Under the pieces are notes generated by a model. That model did not search any database. It was not told where the DNA came from and saw nothing but the letters and a program-made list of their open reading frames with translations. Positions 39,261-51,012 of a stretch of DNA of 64,000 bases are shown piece after piece (the stretch's first letter is position 1; every line of letters begins with the position of its first letter). The stretch comes from Paramecium tetraurelia. Lineage: Eukaryota; Ciliophora; Oligohymenophorea; Peniculida; Parameciidae. The position numbers and the translations under genes were made by a program. The stretch lies in NCBI RefSeq assembly GCF_000165425.1, contig NW_001799644.1, positions 5,215 to 69,214 on the forward strand, given 5' to 3'.

Positions 39261-41364
39261 ATGGGAACATCTGCTCAATCACATATGAATTCTACTTCTT
39301 TCTTCAAGACATTTAGGAGTTAGTTTCGACCGATAGAGATCAAGGGAGAGAAGATCGATGGACAAGTTTATGTTTGTGATGCAAATTAAGAGATGATCAT
39401 CGAATATCCAAACAGAATCCTCGATTAGGAGTCGGATGAACTCTGGCACTAATCTTAATCTATGATTCAACATATTTAAGCCCCCTACATTATCAATTAT
39501 TATGGGAGTGCGGAAAGACAATCGCAGGAAATGTGTTCCTCATACTCAACGATATTCAGTTATTACGAGTATATTCCTCATAATTTATAGAAGTATGTCA
39601 TTATGTTTAAGATAGAGAAATTAATGAAAGGAAAGATAATCGAGAATAGTTTGCAGAAAAGGAAATTTGGTATTTGTTATGGTCTTTGTCCCAGGCACTT
39701 TATGAACTAAAATAAAAGGGTTACAATCATAAAGACTTAAGACCAGTCACTGTTGCATTAAAGCGAAATGGCATGGTCAAACTATGTCCCATAGGTGTTC
39801 TGTAGGACCAAAAAAACTCGGTTGCTAGGTTTGTAGTTGAAAATTAATAAACTTACATTCCTACTACATTGAAGAAATAGTTGATAAACTAATCATAGCC
39901 ATAAATCAATTGGAACAAAATAGATTCATTTGCCTTAGGACACATAATTCTTGATCTTATGATACTTGATGTGCCCGTATTGGTTGATAATCAATAAATT
40001 TCATAATTATAGATGTTATGTTACAATCGCTTTTCCTAACAATTAATTCGAATAATGGAACATCTTATGTTAGAAACTGATAATTAACTACTAGTAGAGG
40101 ATGTTTACTATTTATTGAAACCATATTCAGAAAGAATCAATAACTTATAAGACTTTTAAATTAATTTTGAAGATGTCAAATAACTAGCAATCCCTTTAAA
40201 TAGCATGTCAAAATTAAGGTTAAAATCAATTATAGAAACTTCATATAAGCAATCAGAAATACTATATGAATCTTAATAAGTTGATAACACTCAATATTAA
40301 TAACAACTAAAGGTGAATATCCAACAGCAATTAATTATAGAAGAACAAAAGCAATAATTACTACTCTAATAATAAAAATACCAGTAATAACTTTAAATTT
40401 AGCAACAAACTTCAAATCAATAACAATATACTAATACTGTTTTACAATAATAAATTTAACAACAATTATAATAGCCCAACATTAATCAATAAGCAGTATT
40501 AATCCAATAACCCACAATTACTTAGTAAATCATTCCATAACCTCCGCCTATACAATAATAGCAAGTCATCACCTAATAACAACCTCCTAATATTATATAA
40601 TAATAGCAACCTTCTCCTTAACAACACGTAGTAATCCCAAGACCTCCTTAAACACAACAGCAGTTAATTCAAAGTCCAGATTTAAGAAAGTCTGTATCTC
40701 CTTAGCCCTAAAAGATCGTTAATTAATAGCCTCAATTACTATAAAGATTATTAATGTAATCATAGCAGATTCCATAACCACCATAAGTTATACCTCCAAA
40801 ATAACAATAGCCATTGCCTATAGTGACTCCCATATCACCAGTTAATCCAATCAAAATACCACAACAGTATTACCAACCCTAAATTCCTCCTCCTCAACCT
40901 CCTCCTGTTGCATAACCTATTTAAAATGTCTATGTACCTCCACAACCTCCAAATATACTGTAATAACAACCCATCCAAAGACCTGTTGTATAGTAAAATG
41001 CTCCGATTCAATTGCCAGTTATTTATTTGAATAGGCCTCCTCCAACAAACAATTATAATTAGTCGCCTCCAGGTTAAAAAATTCCAGTTCAATTAGTATA
41101 AACAGTAGCTCCGATGGTATATTTGTTATAATAATAAAATGTAGAATGACTAATTTGATAGGGAGATCACTGTTTTGGAGTACTAGCCCTAAAGAAACCA
41201 GCCATTAAGGGCTTCTAATCAAGTTCCATAAACATAATAAAAATATTCCTCGCCTTAGACGAGATAAGTAAGATGATTGATTTAAAGTTAGTCGAACAAT
41301 TTTGATAGAATTCGTAATGTCATTTAAGATTCAGATGAGTTGTTGTAATAATAGCATAAGTGAA
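39261..41364 (+). CDS. Predicted pseudokinase with long Gln/Pro-rich tail
   Basis: The first 300 residues have a protein-kinase fold pattern. An N-lobe (IEIKGEKIDGQVYVCD; APYIINYYGSAE) is followed by a C-lobe with LSQALYELKQKGYNHKDLRP and FALGHIILDLMIL. The catalytic aspartate of HKD is present (39728-39745), but the expected asparagine after it, the DFG motif (CPIG at its place) and a VAIK-type lysine are not seen. I therefore call it a pseudokinase. From about 40270 on it is almost pure Gln with Pro blocks (QIPPPQPPPVAQ), coded largely by TAA/TAG. A 23-nt intron (39593-39615) is well supported. The last exons are uncertain: the frame with RIRNVIQDSDELLQQQHK, reached through a 24-nt intron near 41267, ends at 41362-41364. 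A simpler model stops at TGA 41147-41149. Confidence 0.75.
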
Positions 41365-41633
41365 GAAAATTAACATTATATTTATTAAGTGGATACAGTC
41401 AAATTATTATTCTAAATATTTAATTAAAAAATTCATTTTCCATATAAAATGATGAATTCTTATCGTTATAAAAGATGTGTTGCAGGAAGAATATGTTTTT
41501 ATTGTTGTGTTTTTGTGGAATAGTGATAAGTTATTGGTGTAAGTCATAGAGGTTGTGCATAAATAATAATAAATATTAGATTTTCTTATATAAAAATGAG
41601 TATTTCTTGAAATGAAATGAAAGCATATAAAAA
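41365..41633. other. Short intergenic stretch
   Basis: Convergent 3' ends of the pseudokinase and the next minus-strand gene. No feature recognised. Confidence 0.4.
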
Positions 41634-42059
41634 TCAATCACATTTTAATAAAGAACTTCTCGTTTAGATGTATTTTTAGAGAAATTTATCTTCAAATAAG
41701 ATTAACTATTTAACTAATTCCAAATCTTAATTTGTTCGACTTATTAAAGTGAAGAATTCATCAAGATGCTAAGCATTTCTTCCAAATTTCCTACGGAATT
41801 ATTTGTATATTTCATTAATCCTTTACATATCTTCATTAGAAGTTGAATTCCATATCTTATAATGTGATAAATTCGATTTTTTAAATTCTATCTATCTTTT
41901 ACTTAGTAGAGTGGCAGGCAGCACTGCTTGATGCATTTTTCCAATGGGAACATCATCTTTTTGCGCCTTCAGCATATTAACAACATCGGGTGGTAAAGAA
42001 GACTTCTATGCTGGCGAGTTATTATCACTTATTTATGTTATATCGCTAGATTGTGACAT
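41634..42059 (-). CDS. Small hypothetical protein
   Basis: An uninterrupted frame of 141 residues from ATG 42059 (MSQSSDITQISDNNSPAQKS) to TGA 41634-41636. The N-terminus is Ser/Gln-rich and disordered. The rest is helical, with a core around EDMQRINEIYKQFRRKFGRN and HLDEFFTLISRTNQDLEL. No family is recognised. It sits head-to-tail about 110 bases beyond the stop of the proteasome ATPase gene. Confidence 0.72.
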
Positions 42060-42166
42060 TGTATAAATGAATATAATTTTATATTAATTTTATTATTGAT
42101 TTAATAATGAATTAAAGAATACCATAAGATTAGATAAATTGTATACATATATCTATATTATATAAT

Positions 42167-43457
42167 TCATTTGTAAAAATTAAACTCTTTCTCAGTTTTC
42201 CTAACTACAATTTTGTAGGCTTTATCGAAGTCCTTCTGTATGACAACATACCTGTTCTTCCTTACAGCCTGCATTCCAGCTTCTTAACAGATGGCAGCAA
42301 TGTCAGCATTACTAATCTTATCAGGTCTGTTGATGAAAGCCTCCAAATCAACTTCCTCTGATAAATTCATTTTTGATGTAACGGTTTAGAATATCAATCG
42401 CTTTTATCTTCTGTCAGGGAGAGGGAATTCAATCTTCCTATCAAGACGTCTAAAATGTATAGTTAAATTAAGCCTACCCAGGTCTGAGAAGTGCTGGATC
42501 AAGAGTATCAGGCCTATTGGTAGCCATGATCACTTTAACATTAGTACTTTAATCGAAACCGTCCATTTGATTGAGTAATTCAATAAGAATTCTTTAGACT
42601 TCTCTATCAGCTCCTGTTTGTGCATCAAAACGTCTAAAATTTGAATAAGTTGCTGAAATACTTTGTTGCAATAGAATCGACTTCATCAATGAATATGATG
42701 CTTGGGGCATTCTCTCTTGCCAATCTGAAAACATCTCTAACCATTCTAGGTCCTTCTCCCAAATATTTCTATACGAATTCTGATCCGACAACTCTAATAA
42801 AGGATGCAGTGGTATGATGAGCAACAGCTTTGGCTATCATTGTCTTTCCAGTACCAGGAGGGCCATACAGTAAGACACCTCTTGGTGGATCAATACCAAT
42901 TTGTCTATATAATTCAGGACAAGACAGAGGCAATTCAATAGCTTCTTTGATTTCTTACTTCTATTAATCCAAACCACCAATGTCTTAATAGCTTACATCA
43001 GGTTTTTCTTTTTATCAAATATTATTAAATACCTGTTACATGCATCATTTGAATTGAAGAATCTGTTTCTGTCGGCAAAATATCAACAACACTATGTGAA
43101 TGTCTATGTAAAGCAATTGAGGTATTGGGTTTCAATTTTTCTCTGTCCAAGGTGCTGAGCACTCTGACATAGAGAGTAGCTCCACCATTTGAATTTATCA
43201 AAGCATAATTCTCATTCATCATTTCATTAAAATGACTATAGATTATTAGATTCTAATATATACCCAACTGTTAAGGGGACTGCCTAGATTCTTTTTAATT
43301 CTTCTCTGCTTCTCACTAATTCTCTTTTCAATCTTTTTTGATCATCTTTCAAATATTATTCTTATATGTCTAAATACTCCAATTCTTGTTCTTTCAATTT
43401 GAGCTGTTTGAAGAGTTCAAGTTCCTCCTAGGTTAAATTCTGAGTTTCCACTTCCAT
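42167..43457 (-). CDS. PSMC4: 26S proteasome regulatory ATPase Rpt3 (PSMC4)
   Basis: One of the six AAA ATPases in the base of the 19S particle; it unfolds substrates and opens the 20S gate. Four introns (43236-43263, 43008-43032, 42634-42661, 42450-42477) restore a single frame of 393 residues. Visible in order: an N-terminal coiled coil ([17 protein letters not shown]), the OB domain ([17 protein letters not shown]), Walker A GPPGTGKT, Walker [24 protein letters not shown], the arginine finger region RPGRLDR and the C-terminal EFNFYK, an HbYX gate-opening tail. The coil, IPL-like QAVPLTVG and tail single out Rpt3 among the Rpt proteins. Introns 42634-42661 and 42450-42477 interrupt invariant motifs, so their ends are certain. 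The 25-nt intron 43008-43032 must end in AAG. TAG encodes the conserved Gln of SEFVQKYLGEGP. Confidence 0.96.
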
Positions 43458-43568
43458 TTAATTTCAAAATTATTTAATTAATCATACTGGTGACACGAAT
43501 TGTCATCCTTATAAAGAAAGATAAAAAAAATAAAATATGTTTATATATGGACTTCGTGTGGATGCTTT

Positions 43569-44249
43569 TCAGTTTTTCTCCTGGTCTATTTTTTACTGCA
43601 GCAAATGATGGAAAGATGTAGCTTCCTGATATATGTAGAAAATTTTAATTCAACTTCAAGTTTTTTGCGAGTCTCCAATTACAATTCTTCGGTTTGTTTC
43701 TTCTGTGATTCCAGCTACTACTTTAATTGGCGCTTTCTCTCCACTTCAATTTCAAGGTCCAACTCCAACAATTTATATGAGTGAGGCAAATCTCTTAAGC
43801 CCTTTAGATTTTCAGACTGGATGTATTTTGTATAAGCGTGATGCACTTCAACACCACTCTCTTGATACTTGTGCAATACAACTATTCCGATGTATATTTT
43901 GAATACCCAATTTCTCTCGATCAACCTATTGATTGTATTTCTCATCCTCCAACTATCTAATTGCTTCTGCCTTGAGCCCAATTAAATGCTGCATAGATAA
44001 TAATGAGTCCCTAAGGAGAGGATCAATGAAACATATTTTTTAATTGTAATCTAATTGATATTTTAGAAGTTTACTTTTTCTCTTTAAATCCCAGACTTTC
44101 TATTATAGAGTTTTAAAAAACAATTTCAGATCTTTCAACTCCTAGGTCTTCTGATCCTCAATTATTTGCAGTTCATATTTCAACCCCTATATTCAGAATA
44201 CAAACGATCTTACATTCAGAGCGTCTAAATTAGTATTGTTCTTTATCAT
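43569..44249 (-). CDS. Coiled-coil hypothetical protein
   Basis: Three introns (44187-44213, 43882-43906, 43626-43654; 27, 25 and 29 nt) leave exactly 200 codons from ATG 44249 (MIKNNTNLDALNGLKYELQI) to TGA 43569-43571. The protein is helical and charged throughout, with coils such as KAEAIRQLEDEKYNQQVDRE and EIEVERKRQLKQQLESQKK. No family is recognised. It lies 111 bases upstream of the Rpt3 start on the same strand. The consistent intron sizes and phases support a real gene. Confidence 0.72.
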
Positions 44250-44295
44250 TATTAATTTAATTTAATATAAATATATATATATTATTATTATCATT

Positions 44296-45945
44296 TCACT
44301 ATTAATTAATATTCCTTCTTTTATTGAATGATTAAATAGGGTTCTCTTATAGTAAATCCAAATCCTTCTATTTAGAGAACCCATTCATCTACTGTTGTCT
44401 CAAATAATTTAGATTTAAATATGGCGTCGTGGAAATTTATTGAGTGAAGGTTTAATTAGATGTAGCTCCGACTTGATCCTCATTCTATTGAACGAACTGA
44501 TCGTTGACCAAAAATGGAGAAGCCAATATGGATCCAATTATGAAGGGAGATGCAGAACTTACCTTATACATATTGGCTATTTTCGGCAACTGTAAGGATG
44601 AATTTTAATGACAATCTCCTTCATCAACAATTCCAGGAGACAATTGTCTCAAACATTGATTCTCAAAGTACTGATATCCTGGAGAAGTTAAACATTATAA
44701 CATCATCAAAGGGGTTGGATTTTTCAAATCATCCTAATTAAAAGTGGATTGTAAGTTTAATGCCAACTTCATTTCTTCTGGATTAAAATTCATCTATTAT
44801 TGTAACTACTACAATTATTGTAATTATTAATTTTATTATATTTATTATTACAATTATAATTATTAAGATTATGCATACATTTATTATTACGCTTATTAAA
44901 CAAAAGATTACTGAGATTATTGTTCTTCCTATTTTATTATTTTTGGTATGTTTTTTTGTTTTTTAGCATCTGCTTTTTGTTCCTTATTTCTCATTCCCTT
45001 CTTATGTCTGCCTCTCTTACCAATTATCCCTTACTTATTTGAATCCATATGCGCAGAACTACTAATATGATAGTCACATACTTTTTTCTGATGTATTGTT
45101 TGATCATTTCTATTTCATCACATTCATCATCCTTGCATATTTTGTGTATTAATGACTTGTATCTTATGTAAGTGTGTAATTCAATTACCTATTTTTGACT
45201 TGATTCTCAGTTCTCCCATTCAATTACTGTGAAATTTACGACCACTTTTTTCCATTTTTCACAACACTATTTAAAACAATCAAATCTTCTTTGAGCAACC
45301 ACTGTTCTCTAAGAGTAAGGCTGATAAATTACTTATTTAATTCAGGATTTAAATAATTCATCCATCGCTCTCTAATTTATTTTGGTGTTCGAATATGCCC
45401 TTGCAAATTCTTCTCATAAAGAGACACAGCAATCTACGTCCAGATATGCTTATTCTTTTGACTATTATACAATAAGGAATGCACTCTTACTTCATTTAAT
45501 TCCTGATAAAATCGTCTTCCTCTTAAGTCCAATTGGTTGATTTCATCTATGGATTTATCAAGGTGATCCATCTTTGCTATAAGGTGTGCTTATCTATTTT
45601 AAGAATGTGTTCAAAAATAATCCAATCCCTCGCATCCTAAATTATAATCAATTAAACTTCTACCGGTCGAATGGCAATTTGATTTTGCTTCTCAAAATAT
45701 TTAACTAGAAACCATATTAAAAATAGTTTAAAGGAATTATCCCATTTTCGTTTGCTTCGTAATTTTTCATCTTCCAAAAAGCTAACTTAGAAACTTTAGC
45801 AAAACCTTTAACAAATCTGATCAAACTTCTTGTTTTGTGGGTAGATGAACTCTCCTCTAATCTTGAATTACTTTCTATAATCATCAGAAATGGGAGCCGA
45901 TAGCTAATCACCTAAACTCGCTAGGAAGGTCTGAAATTCATCCAT
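44296..45945 (-). CDS. Myb-repeat DNA-binding protein with Gln-rich tail
   Basis: Several Myb/SANT repeats are visible: QRWITLINPQMKSTNWTQEE, then IRERWMNYLNPELNKQ, then LREQWLLKEDLIVLNSVVKN running into NGRTENQVKNRYKSLI. The spaced tryptophans and the NQVKNRYK recognition helix are typical of sequence-specific Myb proteins. A basic patch (GKRGRHKKGMRNKEQK) and a Gln/Asn-rich C-terminal region follow, ending NPIQSFNKRRNINQQ before TGA 44296-44298. Two introns are well placed: 45163-45188 (26 nt, AAG end, inside the last repeat) and 45062-45081 (20 nt). Others in the N-terminal half (45190-45945) remain unresolved. A transcription regulator is the likely role. A related gene lies at 54452-55767. 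Confidence 0.82.
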
Positions 45946-46105
45946 TTTTAATTATAATTATAAGATTGAGAAATTATTATTTTAATATAAGCTAACTTGA
46001 GAAAAGTGATAGAAACAACAAAATAAAGACCGATAATCTTATTCATCTTAAATGTAAATTTGAATTTGTAATGGTGTTGATAATTTGATAATTAATTAAA
46101 TATAA

Positions 46106-49100
46106 ATGCAACAATTCTCTAACTAAACAATTATTTCTGACTAAACTCATATTCAGCAATCTAATCGTTATTTTTAAACATCTGATAAACAAGACTTAAA
46201 CACATTTCAGTAATTAGACACTGGCTTCCCATTCCAAAATATTTTTGATCTCTCCATATTCGAGGCCAATCAATCTCAACAAGAATAGCCAAACAATTCA
46301 ATCAAAGAGATGGTTAATTCAATGCTTGCTTCGATCTCCAACAACGAGGAGATCTTGGGAATGACGTCTGCTAACATAGATGATGATCAATTTGACGATT
46401 AGTTGGATGATCTAGAATTTAGGGAATGTCTATACGAACTATAACAAAAGGCCCTTAATCAAAATTGTATCTTACACCAAGAGAATTACAAAACCCAAGT
46501 GGCAACTTTGTTGATGTGGAATTAATTGTATAAAAATCCAAACAAAAAAGTTGGAGTTTTGACAACCACAATTCAGAAAGCTGACAACTTAGCCAAATAA
46601 ATCAAAACCCTGCTACCGAGATTGGTTGAAACATATTTAGGTGATTAAAGCATTTTGAAAAAGGCACAAGAGTTTTGTGACAATTTATAAATCATACATC
46701 CTAATAAATGTACAGATTTGTGGAATAATTTAGTTTGGTAAGTAATGTTGCAAGAAAACAATATATATGTAATGACAAGTGAAATTTTTGTGAACTCTTT
46801 AAGAAGAGGCTATTGGAATTTTACAGATTTTAGTTTCATTTATTTGGATGATTGCTAAAGCACTATTTTTGACAATTCTTATAACCATCTCTTTAAAGAG
46901 TTCTATTTTCCCTTAAAGTCATCACTTCAGGTACCCATTATTGTTGGTGTGTATAATAATTCTATGTATGCAAATAATAAATTTATAGCTGATGAATAAA
47001 TTCTAAAAGACCTAGTACAATTATGTGCTAATATGGATGCCCGCTTTATAAATATTAATATTGAGGCAGTTAAATAGAGGATCAAAGAAACTAAAATAAC
47101 CATCTCTACATATAAATCCTAAATTGATGAATCTAAAATTCATAAAATGCTTTATAGCAATAATCAATATAGGAAGCTTAATAGCTATCTCCATGATAAG
47201 GAGATGTCGAATAACATCTCGTACATGTTAAAAGACTTTACAGATGTTCTCTCAGAATTTAAATCTAATCATAATTAATCAGCCAATATTTCCGAGAAAA
47301 TAATAGCCAACTACTTTGAATAAGTATTGCTAAAACAAGCTTGGGCCGTGTGTTTTGAACTAGGTTAATATCCATTCAGTATAAATAATTAATTACACTT
47401 TAGATTTGATACTAAAATTTATTATTTAACAATTTTAATTATACTTCAACACTAAACAGCTTTAATGTACAGAATTTAGTATACACAACAAATTGGAATG
47501 GTTACTGACTGAGACCAGATAACTAAAAAATTAAAACACATTATCCCCTAAGATTAAACTTCTTCATAATTTACTCACTTAGACTTATGAAAATCCATAA
47601 ATTGCTAATAATCGTATTCTTATCTATGTAAAACATTAAAACTTGGCATTCTATCTCCTTAAAACATTGTAATATATCTCTTAATCCAAATCCTAAGGTA
47701 ACCTTTCATATTTAAATAGGTTTAAAAATTGGGATGGTTGAGAAAATCAAGGAGGAATCCGATTAAAAGAGAATGTAAATAGATTTTACTTACATTTATT
47801 AAGAACTATATTAAAATCTTTAAAGATCTCAAATTCAGTTCTCACTTTCGGATTTAAAAAACGAATTGGTTTAATTAGATTAGATTTTTAATTTAGATTA
47901 ATTAATATATGAATCTAAATAAAATTGTGAGTTGGATTAATGTTAAGTAGTAATTACATCTTAATTGGATGTAAACTTTGCTTTCGATTTCCAACAATTA
48001 ATTTGCTTTAATCCATTACCTCATACCATTTATGATTAACTGATGCGCCAGATGAAGGATAAACAGTTATAAATTATCATGATGAGAGAAGATGAGAACA
48101 CAAATAAAAAATAAAAGATTTAATTCAACTATTAATCTAACTTTTACAATCCTCAAAAAGTTGAAAAAATTATAGATGAATGTACAATCCCCTAAAGAGA
48201 ACAAATTTTACAGAAGGCGATCGATAATTTATGTATAAATCATTGATATAAAGAAAACAAGGCTATCCACAACATGCATTATGAGTGTTATACGATACAA
48301 AAAAGCGGGGCTTTGCTGAATACAAATTGGGCTTGTAATTTGATTGAATATTTTAATCTGTAAATTAATTTAGAAAAAAAAGGTACAAAAGTCTCCAAGT
48401 ATGCTATTTATTAGTTAAAAAATGGATAGCAAAAATAAAGTGATCATTATATCGCCTTTTTGTTACTCCCAAATTAAGTATAGAATACCATTTTTTATGG
48501 TAACAAAGCTTAAGGGGCTAAAGAAGCAAAAGCATCAGTGGCTTTTTAGGCTGCCATTCAATTATATTAAAAAGGATATTTTGATTGTCATCTCAATTCC
48601 TATATCTAGAATAATATAGGATAAAATATTGGAGCTCATCAGGTGGATCCTTCAGTAATCATGGTAATTAAATCTTATTAATTTATAGACAAAAGAGTAA
48701 TTAAACATCCAATCCAAATACTGTTTAATTATTAGATAAAAGTACATCTCTATTTTAAGAGGTATGGTTAAAGAAAGAAAATACTATCACACATGTTAAA
48801 AGTCATTGCTTGTTAATGAGAAGCAAGAATCAATTTTTATTAAACAAAAATGCAAATTTTAGAAGGAAAGCATACAACTAATATATCCTAAATAATTTCA
48901 AGAAAAATTGAAATAATGTTAGACATTCTTAAAAATGCTTGATATCAGTTTACTGGAAGAACAGACAATATCCTAAGATGAATATTTGGAATTATATAAA
49001 AAGTATATCGAATCAATTATATATGAAGAGGATTTAATATCAACGTAAAACGATCATTTTACTAGAGCACGCTCAGGTAAAGCATCATACTATTATAGAA

Positions 49101-50971
49101 ATCAAATTCAAGATACAATTTAAGATTGTAGATTATGGTTTAATTATAATAAGTGATCAATCTAAATATTAATTAATAAAGAAAAACTTCATAGTTAATT
49201 AATTCCTTTTGGCTTTGAAATCGAATTTATTTAAAAAACTTATCGAACCAAAATTAAAGATTATGTAAGATTTAGAAGAAGCAAATTAATACAATGTCAC
49301 TCCCAATTATATATTAAACAATTTAAATCAATTTTACAATCACATAACTCCTATACTATTAAATGTAAAAGTCTAAAATTAAGAACCAAAACTCATTTTA
49401 AGGAAAAAACGATAAGAGAAAATGGCAAATACTGGATTAGTAGTGTAAAACTTAGACTAAGTAATCTTGAACTCATTAAATGTATCTGCCTATAAATTAG
49501 AAGATTTAATGTTAGGTTCATCCTACTATAAATTTTTAATTACAATTTAATTGTTGTTAAACTATCCTACATTAGATTCTAAGATCTTAGAGCAAACTAT
49601 TAAACACTTCAGTAGTATTACATATATTAGAAATTGTTTAATGGAGTCGTACATATTTTTATACTTACAAATTTACGATGAGAGTGATATTTCTAAGGCT
49701 TTGATTGGATTTGAAAGGTTTGATATTAATTATGATGTTTTATTGTCATAATAATCAGGAGATTTCACTGAATCTCCATTTAACTAAAAAGATATAATGA
49801 AGATATCAGATATAGATTTCAAACAATTTTTATAACAATCCTTATAAATTATTGAAAAAGAAGATTATTAATAAACCAAAGGCTTTGATTGGCTAAGGAT
49901 TCTTAATATAACTAAAAAGTTAGAAAAGTAGATATCATCATAAAAGGATCTGAAGTAGCTCTGTCCTTAGCATATTTGGGACAATTAGAATGTTGGTTAG
50001 TTAAAATCTATTTACCAAAAGTTCGAGGAAATAATAAAATATCAGTTTAATAGTTTTGAATTGTTATTTTAGGCTTTGACTGATGTTAGTTTCAAGATGA
50101 TTATAAATAATGAAGTTTAGTAATAGTACATGGAGAAGTTTTAATCAAAAGATGAATTTTAAGGATGGATATCTGAATCAGAACTGCAAGAGTATATCAA
50201 ATAAATTGATTAGATGAACAGCATCGCTCAAAGTAGCTATTAGAATTCTGACTTAGCAATTCTTGGAAAATCATTATGGGATTATGCATTAATGAAAATC
50301 CTAAATGAGATGAGTTTGGGTATTTATTTTCTTGACTAATTAATAGACAATGCAAGTCTAGTGACTCTATACAAAATTCTTAAGGGGATCTCATTTTTAA
50401 CTTATGCAGCCATAAAATTAAAAATTCACTAATATTTAAACAGCAGTTTCTAGAAATAATTGCAAAGTTTCGTAGATTTATATGAAAAGACCAAAGATTA
50501 ATCGATTACTTTTCATATTAGTTCTATACCTTATAATGAGAATTCTATTATGTTAAGGAATGCATTTCTGGCTTTGGTTGGAGCAATTTACATTGATAGT
50601 GACTTTGAATTGGCAGTAGTTCTTGAGTGGATTAAATCATTATTTACTTAGATAAATGTGGATGAATTGTATTAACCAGAGTTTTTACAAAGTAGATAAA
50701 GATATCAATTTTATTAATGGTAATAATAAATATCACAATTAGGTATCAAAAACATTTTGGAAATCCATTCAACTTTGATTTGATCAAGATCCCCCATTAG
50801 GATCAAAAGAAAATTGGTTAAGGAATGTTCTTATACATGCCCTATGATTAGAAGGAAGGTTAGATAGTGAATATAAAAGGAGAGAAGTTTTATTAGATAG
50901 CTTAATTACACATTTATGCAAAATGCAAGAGTCAGGCGTGGGATAAGTTATATGAATTAATTGAGCATTGA
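46106..50971 (+). CDS. Dicer-like protein with degenerate catalytic motifs
   Basis: The layout follows Dicer: an N-terminal helicase region (YVMTSEIFVNSLRRGYWNFT, then NSYNHLFKEFYFPL), helicase C part (TLSPKIKLLHNLLTQTYENP), a dimerisation-type domain (AKEAKASVAFQAAIQLYQKG), a middle part, two RNase III-type domains and a short C-terminal segment to TGA 50969-50971. Key residues are missing. ENYKTQ stands where Walker A GxGKT is expected (about 46478-46500), and LDDC replaces DExH (about 46838-46860). RNase IIIa reads LEDLMLGSSYYKF with no GDS aspartate (49491-49535). RNase IIIb reads LAILGKSLWDY and later NAFLALVGAIY (about 50236-50290 and 50555-50602). Introns: 47379-47403, 47698-47719, 48233-48253 (AAG), 48664-48688, and one unresolved near 49150. 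It probably acts in small-RNA pathways as a non-catalytic or divergent Dicer. Identity rests on motif order, not an alignment. Confidence 0.72.
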
Positions 50972-51012
50972 ATGAATGAGAATGATATTTATTATAAATT
51001 ATTTATAAAAAA

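Noticed and set aside
40835-41092. A minus-strand ORF with many Arg, Trp and Leu residues.
   Set aside because: It is the reverse of the Gln/Pro-rich pseudokinase tail; CCT and CAA repeats read backwards give Arg and Leu.
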